From Chloroflexota bacterium (GTDB lineage Bacteria; Chloroflexota; Anaerolineae; Anaerolineales; UBA4823): a DNA stretch of 64,000 nt. The DNA lies in assembly GCA_029782365.1 (NCBI GenBank), contig JAKOUW010000085.1, positions 124,001 to 188,000 on the forward strand. Reading direction: 5' to 3'. The position numbers were made by a program, and so were the translations under genes. Below the pieces are notes generated by a model. The model made no database searches, was not told where the DNA came from, and saw only the letters and a program-made list of their open reading frames with translations. Shown one piece after another: positions 28,709 through 37,521 of the stretch. Positions within the stretch are counted from its first letter, which is position 1. Each line of letters begins with the position of its first letter.

Positions 28709-29908
28709 ATGACTCAACCCCTCAACTTTCGACTTGCCTTCAGCCTGGTCTTGCTGGGCGTCGTTGGCTTACTCTGCCTGTCCATCCCACAGCCGGCGCT
28801 GGCAGCCGACCCACCTGAACCTACAGCGCTCTGCCTGCCCGACACCCCGCCTGAGTCTGCCGGCGACTGCCTGCCGCTCGGCCCGGCGGCTTTCCGCGCC
28901 GCCCAGGCGAAACAGGGCTTACGCTTACCCCTGCAGCCCCTGCCGGCTGCCCCGCCTCCCGCCGACCTGGTGACGATACCCTTCTCGTATGCCATGCTGC
29001 CCAAGGGCACCGCCGTCCCGGTCTATACCACCCTGGACGACGCTATCGCCGACCAAAACCCGGCCTACTACATCCAACCAGGCGCGCTGCGTTACATCTC
29101 ATATGTCGATACCGTGATCACGGACGGCGGCTCCAAGCCTGATTATTTCATGCTGCGCGACGGCGGCTGGGTCGCTGACCGGGATGTGGCGACCCGGGTC
29201 GGGGCCGCCAACCGCTTCCAGGGCCTGCTGTTCCGCCGCACACCGGAACGGCCGTTTGGCTGGATCTTGCCTTTCGAAGCCGAGCTGCATCCCAAGGCCG
29301 CCCCTGGCTATAATGCTCCCGACGCCAACACCCCGCCCCTGCTGCAGTACCAGCTCGTGCAAATTTATGCCACCCAACAGGCCGACAACGTCGATTGGTA
29401 CCTGGTCGGCCCCGGGCAGTGGGTGGAACAGCGCAAAGTCGGGCGGGTGCTGCCCAACCCCGTCCAGCCGCAGGGCGTGACAGGCAGCCGTTGGATTGAA
29501 GTCAATCTGTTCGAACAAACCCTGTCCGTGTATGAGAACAACCAGTTGGTGTTTGCCACGTTGATTGCCACTGGCGTGGAACCTTTCTACACACAGCCCG
29601 GCGTCTTCCAGATTTACCAGAAGCTGGATGCCACGCCGATGTCGGGCGCTTTTGAAGCCGACCGCTCAGATTATTATTATCTCCAGGATGTGCCCTGGAC
29701 CATGTATTACGACAAGTCGCGCGCCCTGCACACCGCCTACTGGCGCACGCGCTTCGGCTACCCCCAATCGCATGGCTGCGTCAACCTGGCGCCCGGCGAC
29801 GCTCACTGGCTGTACAATTGGGCGAAGGTGGGCGATTGGGTGTATGTTTGGGACCCCAGCGGGAAAACGCCAACCGACCCCAAAGATTACAGCGACGGCG
29901 GGGCTTGA
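28709..29908 (+). CDS. Exported L,D-transpeptidase (YkuD family)
   Basis: Cell-wall cross-linking enzyme, 399 residues. A signal peptide (about 1-33, ending ALAADPPEP) leads to a proline-rich N-terminal region and a central domain of about 200 residues that may bind the wall. The C-terminal YkuD domain (about 255-390) has the catalytic SHGCVNLAPGDAHWLYNW motif (His-Gly-Cys). ATG 28709 lacks a ribosome site, matching a leaderless start behind TATAAT. Presence of such an enzyme implies peptidoglycan, which not all Chloroflexota have been agreed to contain. Followed by two S41 protease genes. Confidence 0.92.
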   Translation: MTQPLNFRLAFSLVLLGVVGLLCLSIPQPALAADPPEPTALCLPDTPPESAGDCLPLGPAAFRAAQAKQGLRLPLQPLPAAPPPADLVTIPFSYAMLPKGTAVPVYTTLDDAIADQNPAYYIQPGALRYISYVDTVITDGGSKPDYFMLRDGGWVADRDVATRVGAANRFQGLLFRRTPERPFGWILPFEAELHPKAAPGYNAPDANTPPLLQYQLVQIYATQQADNVDWYLVGPGQWVEQRKVGRVLPNPVQPQGVTGSRWIEVNLFEQTLSVYENNQLVFATLIATGVEPFYTQPGVFQIYQKLDATPMSGAFEADRSDYYYLQDVPWTMYYDKSRALHTAYWRTRFGYPQSHGCVNLAPGDAHWLYNWAKVGDWVYVWDPSGKTPTDPKDYSDGGA

Positions 29909-29925
29909 TTTAACAGGAGGGTTCT

Positions 29926-31359
29926 ATGCCAAACAGGAAGCACACCAGGCCCCCATTTTGGGTGGTGATCATTATTTTGATGATCGCCAGCCTTTCCTGC
30001 CAGGCCGTGCAAAGCGTCGTTGAGACGCCGACGCCGACCAGCACAGCCACAGCGGTTGACACCTCCACGCCCACCCCAACCGCCACCCTCACCCCAACTT
30101 TTACACCCTCGGCTTCGCCAACCAGCACCCTCACGCCCCTGCCCAGCGAGACGTTTACCCCGACCCCCGAGACTCCCACGGCCACGGTGGAACCCACCCA
30201 GATGCCGCGCGATCTGCAGTTGAAGGTCTTCGAAGACCTGTGGCTGGCTGTCAAAGAAAATTACCTGTACCCGGATTTCAACGGCCTGGATTGGGACGCT
30301 GTGCACGTGGAGTACCGCAAGAAAATCGAAGCGGGCCTGAGCAATCACGATTTTTACCTGGCAATGAAAGAGATGATCGACCGCCTGGGCGACAACCACT
30401 CCGCCTACCTGACGCCGGATGAGGTCAAAGCCCAACAGAACACATTCGCCGGGCAAAACAATTACGTCGGCATCGGTATTTTGAGCTCAGCGGTGCCAGA
30501 CCGCAAGCGCGCTGTGGTCCTGCTGGTTTTCCCTGGCTCACCTGCTGAGCAAGCCGGCATCCAGGTGCGCGACAGCATTTTAACCGCCAACGGTGAGCCA
30601 ATTTTAGACGAAAACGGGTTTATCAAGAATATCATCCGCGGGCTGCAGGGTTCGCAGGTGACCGTGGAAGTGCAGACGCCGGGGCAGGCACCGCGCACCC
30701 TGACGATCACCCGCCAGCCAATTCGCGGAGCGTTTCCTGTGCCACACTCCGTGGTGACAACGCCGGGCGGAAAACGCATCGGTTATGTGTATTTGTGGAG
30801 TTTCCAGGACAGCACAACCCCCACTACGTTTGTCAAAGCCCTGCAAGAAATGACAGCCGAGGCGCCGTTGGACGGCCTGGTCATCGATGACCGTGACAAT
30901 ACGGGCGGCGCTAACACGGTGATGGAGCCGATTCTGTCGAATTTCACCACCGGCATCGTCGGTCATTTCTTCAACCGCAAGAGCGAACGTCCACTCGATT
31001 TGAAGAAGGGACACGACATCGGCGGATCACAAAAAATGCCGCTGGTGGTAGTGGTCGGCAAAGGCACGTACAGTTACGGCGAAGTGTTTGCCGGTATCTT
31101 GCAAGATATCGGCCGGGCTTATTTAATCGGCGAGACCACCAACGGCGTGGTCGAGACCCTGTGGGGCTATGACTTTGAAGATGGCTCACACGCCTGGATC
31201 GCCCAGGAAGCCTTCCGGCCCTTGAATCATCCGAACACCACCTGGGAAAAAGTGGGGGTCAAACCCGATCTCGCAGTGGCCAGCAACCTGGACGAATACA
31301 CCATCGAGAATGACCCGGTGGTGATCGCCAGTATGAAATATTTCGATACCTTAAAGTGA
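29926..31359 (+). CDS. S41 carboxy-terminal processing protease, lipoprotein-like
   Basis: Exported protease of 477 residues: signal/anchor ending ASLSC (Cys25), a Thr/Pro-rich linker (about 35-85), an S41 N-terminal helical region (FEDLWLAVKENYLYPDFNGLDWD), a PDZ domain (about 180-260; YVGIGILSS ... GSPAEQAGIQVRDSIL) and the tail-specific protease core with GLVIDDRDNTGGANTVMEP and the catalytic segment GKGTYSYGEVFAGILQ, where Ser replaces the usual SAS pattern, then GETTNG. Start has AGGAGG upstream. Forms a tandem pair with the next gene (4-base gap), about 50-60 percent alike by eye. Confidence 0.88.
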   Translation: MPNRKHTRPPFWVVIIILMIASLSCQAVQSVVETPTPTSTATAVDTSTPTPTATLTPTFTPSASPTSTLTPLPSETFTPTPETPTATVEPTQMPRDLQLKVFEDLWLAVKENYLYPDFNGLDWDAVHVEYRKKIEAGLSNHDFYLAMKEMIDRLGDNHSAYLTPDEVKAQQNTFAGQNNYVGIGILSSAVPDRKRAVVLLVFPGSPAEQAGIQVRDSILTANGEPILDENGFIKNIIRGLQGSQVTVEVQTPGQAPRTLTITRQPIRGAFPVPHSVVTTPGGKRIGYVYLWSFQDSTTPTTFVKALQEMTAEAPLDGLVIDDRDNTGGANTVMEPILSNFTTGIVGHFFNRKSERPLDLKKGHDIGGSQKMPLVVVVGKGTYSYGEVFAGILQDIGRAYLIGETTNGVVETLWGYDFEDGSHAWIAQEAFRPLNHPNTTWEKVGVKPDLAVASNLDEYTIENDPVVIASMKYFDTLK

Positions 31360-31363
31360 ACCT

Positions 31364-32821
31364 ATGAAACCTTTGAAAAACAACCAACGCCTGATCTTCC
31401 TCGCCTTTTTATTACTGGCTGTCCTGTCTTTCTCCAGCCTGGCCTGCCAGGCCGCCTACCGTTTGGCCAGCGGTGAGCCGCTCAGCTCGCAGGTCTCCCC
31501 GGTAGCCGAGGTGCAAACGACGCCCGCGCCGGTTCAACCTGGCGGCGGCGATGCCGAGCCAACCGAAACCGGCAGGCCAATCCGCCCGCAGGTGACCCCT
31601 CAGCCGGGTACTACCGACGCCGCGCCCACCGCCGACCCGCACCTGCCCACCGAATCGCCCACTCCCATGCCCAAAGACCTGCAGGTGCGCGTCTTTGAGG
31701 ATTTGTGGAAGACAGTCAAAGATGTCTATCTGTACCCCGATTTCAACGGCCTGGATTGGGACGCCGTGCATGTGGAATACCGCAAAAAAATTGATGACGG
31801 CCTGACCAACCAGCAATTCTATTCAGATATGCGCGAGATGATCGACCGCCTGGGAGATAATCATTCGGCTTTTCTCAGCCCGGATGAAGCCAAAGCCCAA
31901 GCGCAGGAATACGCCGGCAATTACAACTTTGTGGGCATCGGGGTATTGGTTTCGGCCTCGGAGGATAAGACCCGCGCGGTGATCCTGGTGGTCTTCGCCG
32001 ATTCGCCTGCCGAAAAAGCGGGGTTAAAGCCGCGCGACAGCATTTTTACCGCCGACGGACAGGCAATCATCGATGCAACCGGCGCCATCCGGCCGATCAT
32101 CCGCGGCCCGGCCGGCACCCAGGTTACCCTGGAAGTGCAAACTCCCGGCACGGACAAACGCAAAGTGACTATCACCCGGGCGGCGATCAACAGCTCGATG
32201 ACTCTGCCGCACTCGGTGCTGACCTCGCCGGGTGGCAAGCGCGTCGGCTATATTTTCTTGATGACCTTTAACGACAGCACGGTGCCGGCCAGCATTCGCG
32301 ACGCCATTAACGAGATGAGCGCCCCCGGGCCGTTGGATGGCCTGATTATCGATGATCGCGAAAACAGCGGCGGGGCGGTTAACCTGATGGAAGAAGTTCT
32401 GTCCTACTTCTCCAAAGGCGTGGTGGGGCACTTCTACAACCGCGAGAAAGACGAAGCGGTGGATTTGAAAAAAGGCAAAGACCTGCACGGTTCACAGACC
32501 ATGCCTCTGGTGATCCTGGTGGGCAAAGGCAGTTACAGCGCCGGCGAGATCTTCCCCGGCATCTTGCAGGACCTGGGCCGGGCTTACCTGATCGGCGAAA
32601 CCACCAACGGCGTGGTCGAACTGAAGTATGTTTATTCGTTCGAAGACGGCTCGCAGGCCGAAATTGCCGCCGAATCCTTCCGGCCGCTCAACCACCCCAA
32701 CACCACCTGGGAAAAAGTTGGCGTCAAGCCCGACCAGGAAGTGGTCAGCTCCTGGGATCAATATTCTGTCGAAAACGACCCGGCAGTAGTCGCCGCGCTG
32801 CAGCATATCGACGGCAAATAA
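31364..32821 (+). CDS. S41 carboxy-terminal processing protease, second copy
   Basis: Paralogue of the preceding gene, 485 residues, same order: signal with SSLAC, low-complexity Pro/Thr linker, PDZ (YNFVGIGVLVSA ... DSPAEKAGLKPRDSIF) and S41 core (GLIIDDRENSGGAVNLMEE; GKGSYSAGEIFPGILQDLGRAYLIGETTNG). The catalytic segment here reads SYSAGEIF, nearer the classical S..A.E pattern than in copy 1. Gap of only 4 bases to copy 1, so co-transcribed. A strong terminator follows. Distinct substrates or redundancy cannot be told from sequence. Confidence 0.88.
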   Translation: MKPLKNNQRLIFLAFLLLAVLSFSSLACQAAYRLASGEPLSSQVSPVAEVQTTPAPVQPGGGDAEPTETGRPIRPQVTPQPGTTDAAPTADPHLPTESPTPMPKDLQVRVFEDLWKTVKDVYLYPDFNGLDWDAVHVEYRKKIDDGLTNQQFYSDMREMIDRLGDNHSAFLSPDEAKAQAQEYAGNYNFVGIGVLVSASEDKTRAVILVVFADSPAEKAGLKPRDSIFTADGQAIIDATGAIRPIIRGPAGTQVTLEVQTPGTDKRKVTITRAAINSSMTLPHSVLTSPGGKRVGYIFLMTFNDSTVPASIRDAINEMSAPGPLDGLIIDDRENSGGAVNLMEEVLSYFSKGVVGHFYNREKDEAVDLKKGKDLHGSQTMPLVILVGKGSYSAGEIFPGILQDLGRAYLIGETTNGVVELKYVYSFEDGSQAEIAAESFRPLNHPNTTWEKVGVKPDQEVVSSWDQYSVENDPAVVAALQHIDGK

Positions 32822-32861
32822 GTGAATTGCACCTCCGGTTGAGCCAGGCCGGAGCGACGGC

Positions 32862-32896
32862 GCAGCGCTGCAGCTTGATCTCTGCAGCGCTGCTTT
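32862..32896 (+). terminator. Terminator after S41 pair
   Basis: Twelve-base-pair stem (32862-32873 with 32882-32893), 8-base loop, then TTTAAAT. Confidence 0.75.
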
Positions 32897-32991
32897 AAAT
32901 CTTTCGAGCCGCTGAAAAATTGTAAACGCCTGCACACTTTTATGGTAAACTGATTGTGACGCAACGCGCAATTCTTTCGCGGAGGTTCCCC

Positions 32992-34998
32992 ATGCTGACG
33001 CTCATTGAAAAAATCTTATTTGTCCTGGCCGTCCTGGCCTCTGGCTACGCTGTTTACCTGGCGAGCCGGCGGATCATCGGCATCATCTCGCGTGGCCACG
33101 GCAAACCTGATTGGAACCTGGCAGTCAAGCGCCTGGTTTCCGTGCTTTTCAAAGTGGCTACCCTGCAGCCGACTTTTAAAATTCGTCTGCTGCCCAGCTT
33201 GCTGCACGGCCTGGTTGCCTGGGGTTTCATCTATTACCTGTTGGTCAACCTGGGCGACGTGCTGGAAGCATTCATCCCTCACTTTACCTTCCTGGGAGTC
33301 GGCCCGCTGGGCAACCTGTACCGCCTGCTGGCCGATCAATTGAGCTTCTGGGTGCTGGTTTCCATGGTCGCCCTGCTCATCCGCCGCTTCGTCGTGAGAG
33401 ATCCCAGGTTGACAGCGCGTGAGGATGTGCTGCTCAGCCCGCAGGCGCGCTTTGGCATCAAGCGCGATTCGGCTATCGTCGGCGGGTTTATTCTTGTGCA
33501 TGTAGGCGCTCGTTTCGTGGGTGAGTCGTTTAAGCTGGCAGCAGGTCAGGAACTGCCCTGGCAGCCGTTTGCCGGAGAACTGGCCAACTTGTGGACCGGC
33601 TGGAGCCCGGCCGCCCTGACTGGCGCTGAACATGTCTGCTTCTGGCTGGCGCTGGGTATGATCCTGGGCTTCTTCCCATACTTTCTATATTCCAAACACA
33701 TCCACCTGTTTTTCGCCCCGCTCAACTTCTTGCTCAAACCTGAACGCCGTTCGATGGGTGAATTGAGCAAGATCGACTTCGACGACGAAAAAATCGAGCA
33801 GTTTGGCGCCACCCGGTTGGAAAATCTGGGCTGGGAGCAGTTGATGGATGGCTATGCCTGCATCATGTGCTACCGCTGCCAGGAAGTTTGCCCGGCCTAC
33901 AACACGGGCAAAGTGCTTTCGCCGGCCGCCCTGGAAATCAACAAGCGCTATTTCTTCAACAGCGAGGGCGCGCGCCTGGCAAAGGGGGAAGCATCGTCGA
34001 AGCCACTGCTGGAATTTGCGATTTCTAAAGAAGCCGTTTGGGCCTGCACTTCTTGCGGCGCCTGTGTGGATATCTGCCCGGTGAATAACGAGCCGATGCG
34101 CGATATCCTTGAAATCCGGCGGTCTTTGGTGTTGATGGAGAACGAATTCCCGAAGCAGCTCCAGGCGGCTTTCCGCGGCATGGAACGCAATGTAAACCCC
34201 TGGAACATCTCCCCAGCCGAACGTATGAAATGGGCTGCCGGCCTGAACGTGCCGACCATCGAGGATGTGTCCGAACCCGACATTCTGTGGTGGGTGGGCT
34301 GCGCGCCGGCCACCGATGCCCGTGCCCAGAAAACTGCCCAGGCGTTCGCCGCTATCCTGGCAGCGGCCGGGGTGAAATATGCGGTGCTGGGCGAAAACGA
34401 GCAGTGCACCGGCGATTCTGCCCGCCGGGCGGGCAAAGAGGATATCTTCTTCGGCCTGGCGCAGGCTAACGTGGAACTGCTGAACGAAGTCAAGCCAAAG
34501 CGCATCGTCACCACCTGCCCCCACTGCCTGCACGCCCTGAAAAATGAATACCCGGCGTTTGGCGGGAACTACACCGTCATTCACCACACCCAGCTGATCA
34601 ACGAGCTGCTCGAGCAGGGTAAGTTGAAGCTGAATGAAAACAAAGCCGGTCTGGTTACTTATCATGATCCATGTTATTTGGGCCGTCACAACGGCATTTT
34701 GATCGATCCCCGCAAGGCCCTGGAGCGCGCCCATGCCGAACTGGTCGAAATGCCGCGCAGCGGGATGCAGTCTTTCTGCTGTGGGGCGGGCGGCGCACAA
34801 ATGTGGAAAGAAGAAGAGCATGGCAAACAGCGGGTGAACGCCAACCGCTTCGCTGAGGCAGCCGCCACCGGCGCCCCCACGATTGCCGTCGGCTGCCCGT
34901 TCTGCATGGTGATGCTGACCGATGCCCGCAAAGACGCCAACAGCGAGCTGCAGGTGCTTGACGTTGCCGAGATCATCAGCCAGGCGATTGTGAGCTAG
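32992..34998 (+). CDS. Membrane-anchored Fe-S oxidoreductase with CCG domains
   Basis: A 668-residue protein. Five to six membrane helices occupy about residues 1-245 (heme-b-type NarI-like region with several His). Two 4Fe-4S motifs follow: CIMCYRCQEVCP and CTSCGACVDICP. Two cysteine-rich CCG domains end the chain (WWVGCAPATDARAQK ... QCTGDSARRAG ... TCPHCLHALK; then HDPCYLGRHNG ... SFCCGAGGAQMW). This is the architecture of HdrD/GlpC-like and ETF:menaquinone oxidoreductase (EMO-type) proteins that move electrons to quinone. ATG 32992 has GGAGG 6 bases upstream. It precedes the 2-oxoacid dehydrogenase genes but has its own terminator, so co-function with ETF or menaquinone is inference. Confidence 0.85.
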   Translation: MLTLIEKILFVLAVLASGYAVYLASRRIIGIISRGHGKPDWNLAVKRLVSVLFKVATLQPTFKIRLLPSLLHGLVAWGFIYYLLVNLGDVLEAFIPHFTFLGVGPLGNLYRLLADQLSFWVLVSMVALLIRRFVVRDPRLTAREDVLLSPQARFGIKRDSAIVGGFILVHVGARFVGESFKLAAGQELPWQPFAGELANLWTGWSPAALTGAEHVCFWLALGMILGFFPYFLYSKHIHLFFAPLNFLLKPERRSMGELSKIDFDDEKIEQFGATRLENLGWEQLMDGYACIMCYRCQEVCPAYNTGKVLSPAALEINKRYFFNSEGARLAKGEASSKPLLEFAISKEAVWACTSCGACVDICPVNNEPMRDILEIRRSLVLMENEFPKQLQAAFRGMERNVNPWNISPAERMKWAAGLNVPTIEDVSEPDILWWVGCAPATDARAQKTAQAFAAILAAAGVKYAVLGENEQCTGDSARRAGKEDIFFGLAQANVELLNEVKPKRIVTTCPHCLHALKNEYPAFGGNYTVIHHTQLINELLEQGKLKLNENKAGLVTYHDPCYLGRHNGILIDPRKALERAHAELVEMPRSGMQSFCCGAGGAQMWKEEEHGKQRVNANRFAEAAATGAPTIAVGCPFCMVMLTDARKDANSELQVLDVAEIISQAIVS

Positions 34999-35004
34999 AG
35001 ATTT

Positions 35005-35046
35005 GCAGGGCGGGATGGCTGCGAACGGCCATCCCGCCCTGCTTTT
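35005..35046 (+). terminator. Strong intrinsic terminator
   Basis: Fifteen-base-pair stem (35005-35019 with 35028-35042) followed by TTTT. Confidence 0.92.
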
Positions 35047-35056
35047 ATTTAAGCGG

Positions 35057-35062
35057 TATAAT
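35057..35062 (+). promoter_or_regulatory. -10 box upstream of E1 gene
   Basis: TATAAT, 7 bases before the GTG at 35070. If used, the mRNA would begin at or beside that GTG (leaderless). An alternative ATG at 35103 has a GAGG site only 4 bases away. Confidence 0.55.
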
Positions 35063-35069
35063 CGAGTAA

Positions 35070-37508
35070 GTGGCTAATTTTTATCCCATTACTCGAGGTG
35101 ATATGGCGCGGGTTGATCTCCCCTTGACAGGTGATGAACTATTGGCCGATTACCGCCTGGCTTACCGCAGCCGCCAGGCGAGCTATATCGGCCGCCGCGA
35201 AGTATTGAGCGGGAAGGCGAAGTTTGGCATTTTCGGCGATGGAAAAGAGCTGCCCCAACTGGCCATTGCCCATGTTTTTCAAAAAGGCGACTTTCGCTGC
35301 GGATATTACCGTGATCAGACACTCATGTTCGCCCTGGGCGCGATCAGCATACAGCAGTTTTTCGCCCAACTCTACGCGGATGTGAATGCCCTGGCCGATC
35401 CTTCTTCCGGCGGGCGCTCGATGATCGGGCATTACAACACGCGCAGTATCAATCCGGATGGATCCTGGAAGGACCTCACCGCCCAATTCAACTCCGCGCC
35501 GGATGTCTCCTGCACGGCGGCCCAGATGCCGCGGCTGGTCGGGTTGGCGTATGCTTCCAAGCTGTTTCGGCAGTTAGAATCGCTGAAACAGTTCAAGCAG
35601 CTTTCGCATAACGGCGATGAAATTGTGTTCGGCATGATCGGCAACGCCTCGTGCGCCGAAGGCCTGTTTTGGGAATCGGTCAACGCCATCGGTGTGCTGC
35701 GCGTGCCTGCGATCATCACCATTTATGATGATTCCTACGGCATCTCGGTCAGCAATGAGTACCAGATCGCTAAGGAGAATATCTCCGAGCTGCTGGAGGG
35801 TTTCCGCCGCCCTGCGGGCGAATGCTGTGATGGATTCGATATTTATCAAGTGAAAGGCTGGGATTATCCCGGCCTGCTAGAAGTGTTCCGGACAGCGGCG
35901 CAGGTCGCCCGCCGCGAACACATGCCTTCGATCGTGCATGTTACCGAGCTCACCCAGCCCCAGGGGCATTCCACCTCAGGCAGCCATGAACGCTATAAAT
36001 CCAAGGAGCGCCTGGCATGGGAAGCTGAGTTCGATTGCTTGAAACAATTCCGTGATTGGCTGCTGGCAGAAAGCCTGGTGGACGCCAAAACCCTGGAGAC
36101 CTGGGAAGATGAAGACCGCCGAGCCGTCGAAGCCGAACGCAAGCATGCCTGGCAGGCTTATATTGGCCCGATCATGGCAGAAAACAAGCATGTCGCAAAA
36201 TTATTGGCAGAGCTTGCCAGGGAGTCGAGCCGGGGAGAATTAATTCGCAAGATAATTCAGCAGTTGGAAACCATCCAGGTGCCTTACCGGCGAGACGCCC
36301 AGGCAGCGCTGGATGAAGCGCTGCTGGCCGTACGCGCGGAAAATTTGCCAGCCAAAACTGCCTTGCTGGATTGGAAAAAAGCCCAGCACCCCCTTTTAGA
36401 AGAGCGCTATAACGCTTACCTTTATCTACCAGCCGGTCAGCCTGGCAGCGTTCTGGATGTGCCAGTCGCGCCGGCGCAGTATTCCGAGGCTTCACCCACC
36501 TTGATGGGCTTTGAAATATTAAACGCTGCTTTTGAAAAGATGCTGCAGCGCGAGCCGCGCCTGGTGGCATTTGGGGAAGATGTCGGCCGGCTGGGGGATG
36601 TGAACCAGGGGTTTCGCGGCCTGCAAGATAAGTTCGGCGCTTACCGGGTGAGCGACACCGGCATCCGCGAAGCCTCCATCCTTGGGCAGGCTATTGGGCT
36701 GGCGCTGCGCGGCCTGCGGCCGATTGCTGAGATTCAATACCTGGACTACATTCTGTACGGCCTGCAAATCATGTCGGATGACCTGGCCACCATGTTGTGG
36801 CGTACCAAAGGCGGCCAGCGCGCCCCGGTGATTGTGCGCACGCGCGGCCACCGCCTGGAGGGCATATGGCACTCCGGCTCGCCCATGGCGGGCATCCTTA
36901 ACCTGGTGCGTGGGATGCATGTGTTGGTGCCGCGCAATATGGTCCAGGCGGCTGGCTTCTATAATACTCTCCTGAAAGCTGAGGAGCCGGCTGTTGTGAT
37001 CGAAGTGCTCAATGGTTACCGCAACAAAGAACGCCTGCCCGATAACCTGGCAGATTTTACCCTGCCGCTGGGTGTGCCGGAAATCGTGCGGCCAGGCGCC
37101 GATATTACCCTGGTGACATATGGCGCCCTGGTGAAAATCACGCTGGAGGCTGCCGAGAAATTGGCCGAAGCAGGCGTCGAGGCCGAGGTGATTGATGTTC
37201 AATCGCTGCTGCCGTTCGACCGCCAGCAGGTGATATGCCGGTCGCTGCAAAAAACCAGCCGGGTCGCCTTCATCGACGAAGATGTCCCCGGCGGTGGGAC
37301 GGCTTATATGCTACAGCAGGTCCTGGAAAAACAAGGCGGGTATGCCTGGCTGGATTCAGCGCCGCTGACCATCTCTGCTTCGGCGCATCGACCGGCGTAT
37401 GGCTCAGACGGCGATTACTGGTCAAAACCCAACCGGGAAGAAATTTTCGAAAAGGTGTACCGCCTGGTGAGTGAAGCAAACCCCAGGCGTTATCCTGTTT
37501 TCTTTTAA
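35070..37508 (+). CDS. Fused E1 alpha-beta subunit of a 2-oxoacid dehydrogenase
   Basis: TPP-dependent decarboxylase of 812 residues with the alpha half (about 20-330) and beta half (about 475-812, starting LMGFEILNAAFEKMLQREPR) in one chain, as in the fused E1 of Bacteroidota and some Chloroflexota. The TPP motif reads GNASCAEGLFWESVNAIGV...YDDSYG: the usual GDG/GDA Asp is Asn here and the distal NN is DD. The beta half has GEDVGRLGDVNQGFRGL, DTGIREASILGQAIGLALRG and the C-terminal VTYG..VK.. AL. Starts at GTG 35070 by the leaderless reading, or ATG 35103. Branched-chain 2-oxoacids or pyruvate are likely substrates; E2 and E3 follow directly. Confidence 0.88.
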   Translation: MANFYPITRGDMARVDLPLTGDELLADYRLAYRSRQASYIGRREVLSGKAKFGIFGDGKELPQLAIAHVFQKGDFRCGYYRDQTLMFALGAISIQQFFAQLYADVNALADPSSGGRSMIGHYNTRSINPDGSWKDLTAQFNSAPDVSCTAAQMPRLVGLAYASKLFRQLESLKQFKQLSHNGDEIVFGMIGNASCAEGLFWESVNAIGVLRVPAIITIYDDSYGISVSNEYQIAKENISELLEGFRRPAGECCDGFDIYQVKGWDYPGLLEVFRTAAQVARREHMPSIVHVTELTQPQGHSTSGSHERYKSKERLAWEAEFDCLKQFRDWLLAESLVDAKTLETWEDEDRRAVEAERKHAWQAYIGPIMAENKHVAKLLAELARESSRGELIRKIIQQLETIQVPYRRDAQAALDEALLAVRAENLPAKTALLDWKKAQHPLLEERYNAYLYLPAGQPGSVLDVPVAPAQYSEASPTLMGFEILNAAFEKMLQREPRLVAFGEDVGRLGDVNQGFRGLQDKFGAYRVSDTGIREASILGQAIGLALRGLRPIAEIQYLDYILYGLQIMSDDLATMLWRTKGGQRAPVIVRTRGHRLEGIWHSGSPMAGILNLVRGMHVLVPRNMVQAAGFYNTLLKAEEPAVVIEVLNGYRNKERLPDNLADFTLPLGVPEIVRPGADITLVTYGALVKITLEAAEKLAEAGVEAEVIDVQSLLPFDRQQVICRSLQKTSRVAFIDEDVPGGGTAYMLQQVLEKQGGYAWLDSAPLTISASAHRPAYGSDGDYWSKPNREEIFEKVYRLVSEANPRRYPVFF

Positions 37509-37521
37509 TCCAGGAGGAAAC

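Noticed and set aside
33685..34821. Minus-strand frame opposite the Fe-S oxidoreductase
   Set aside because: Antisense to a gene with intact 4Fe-4S and CCG motifs.
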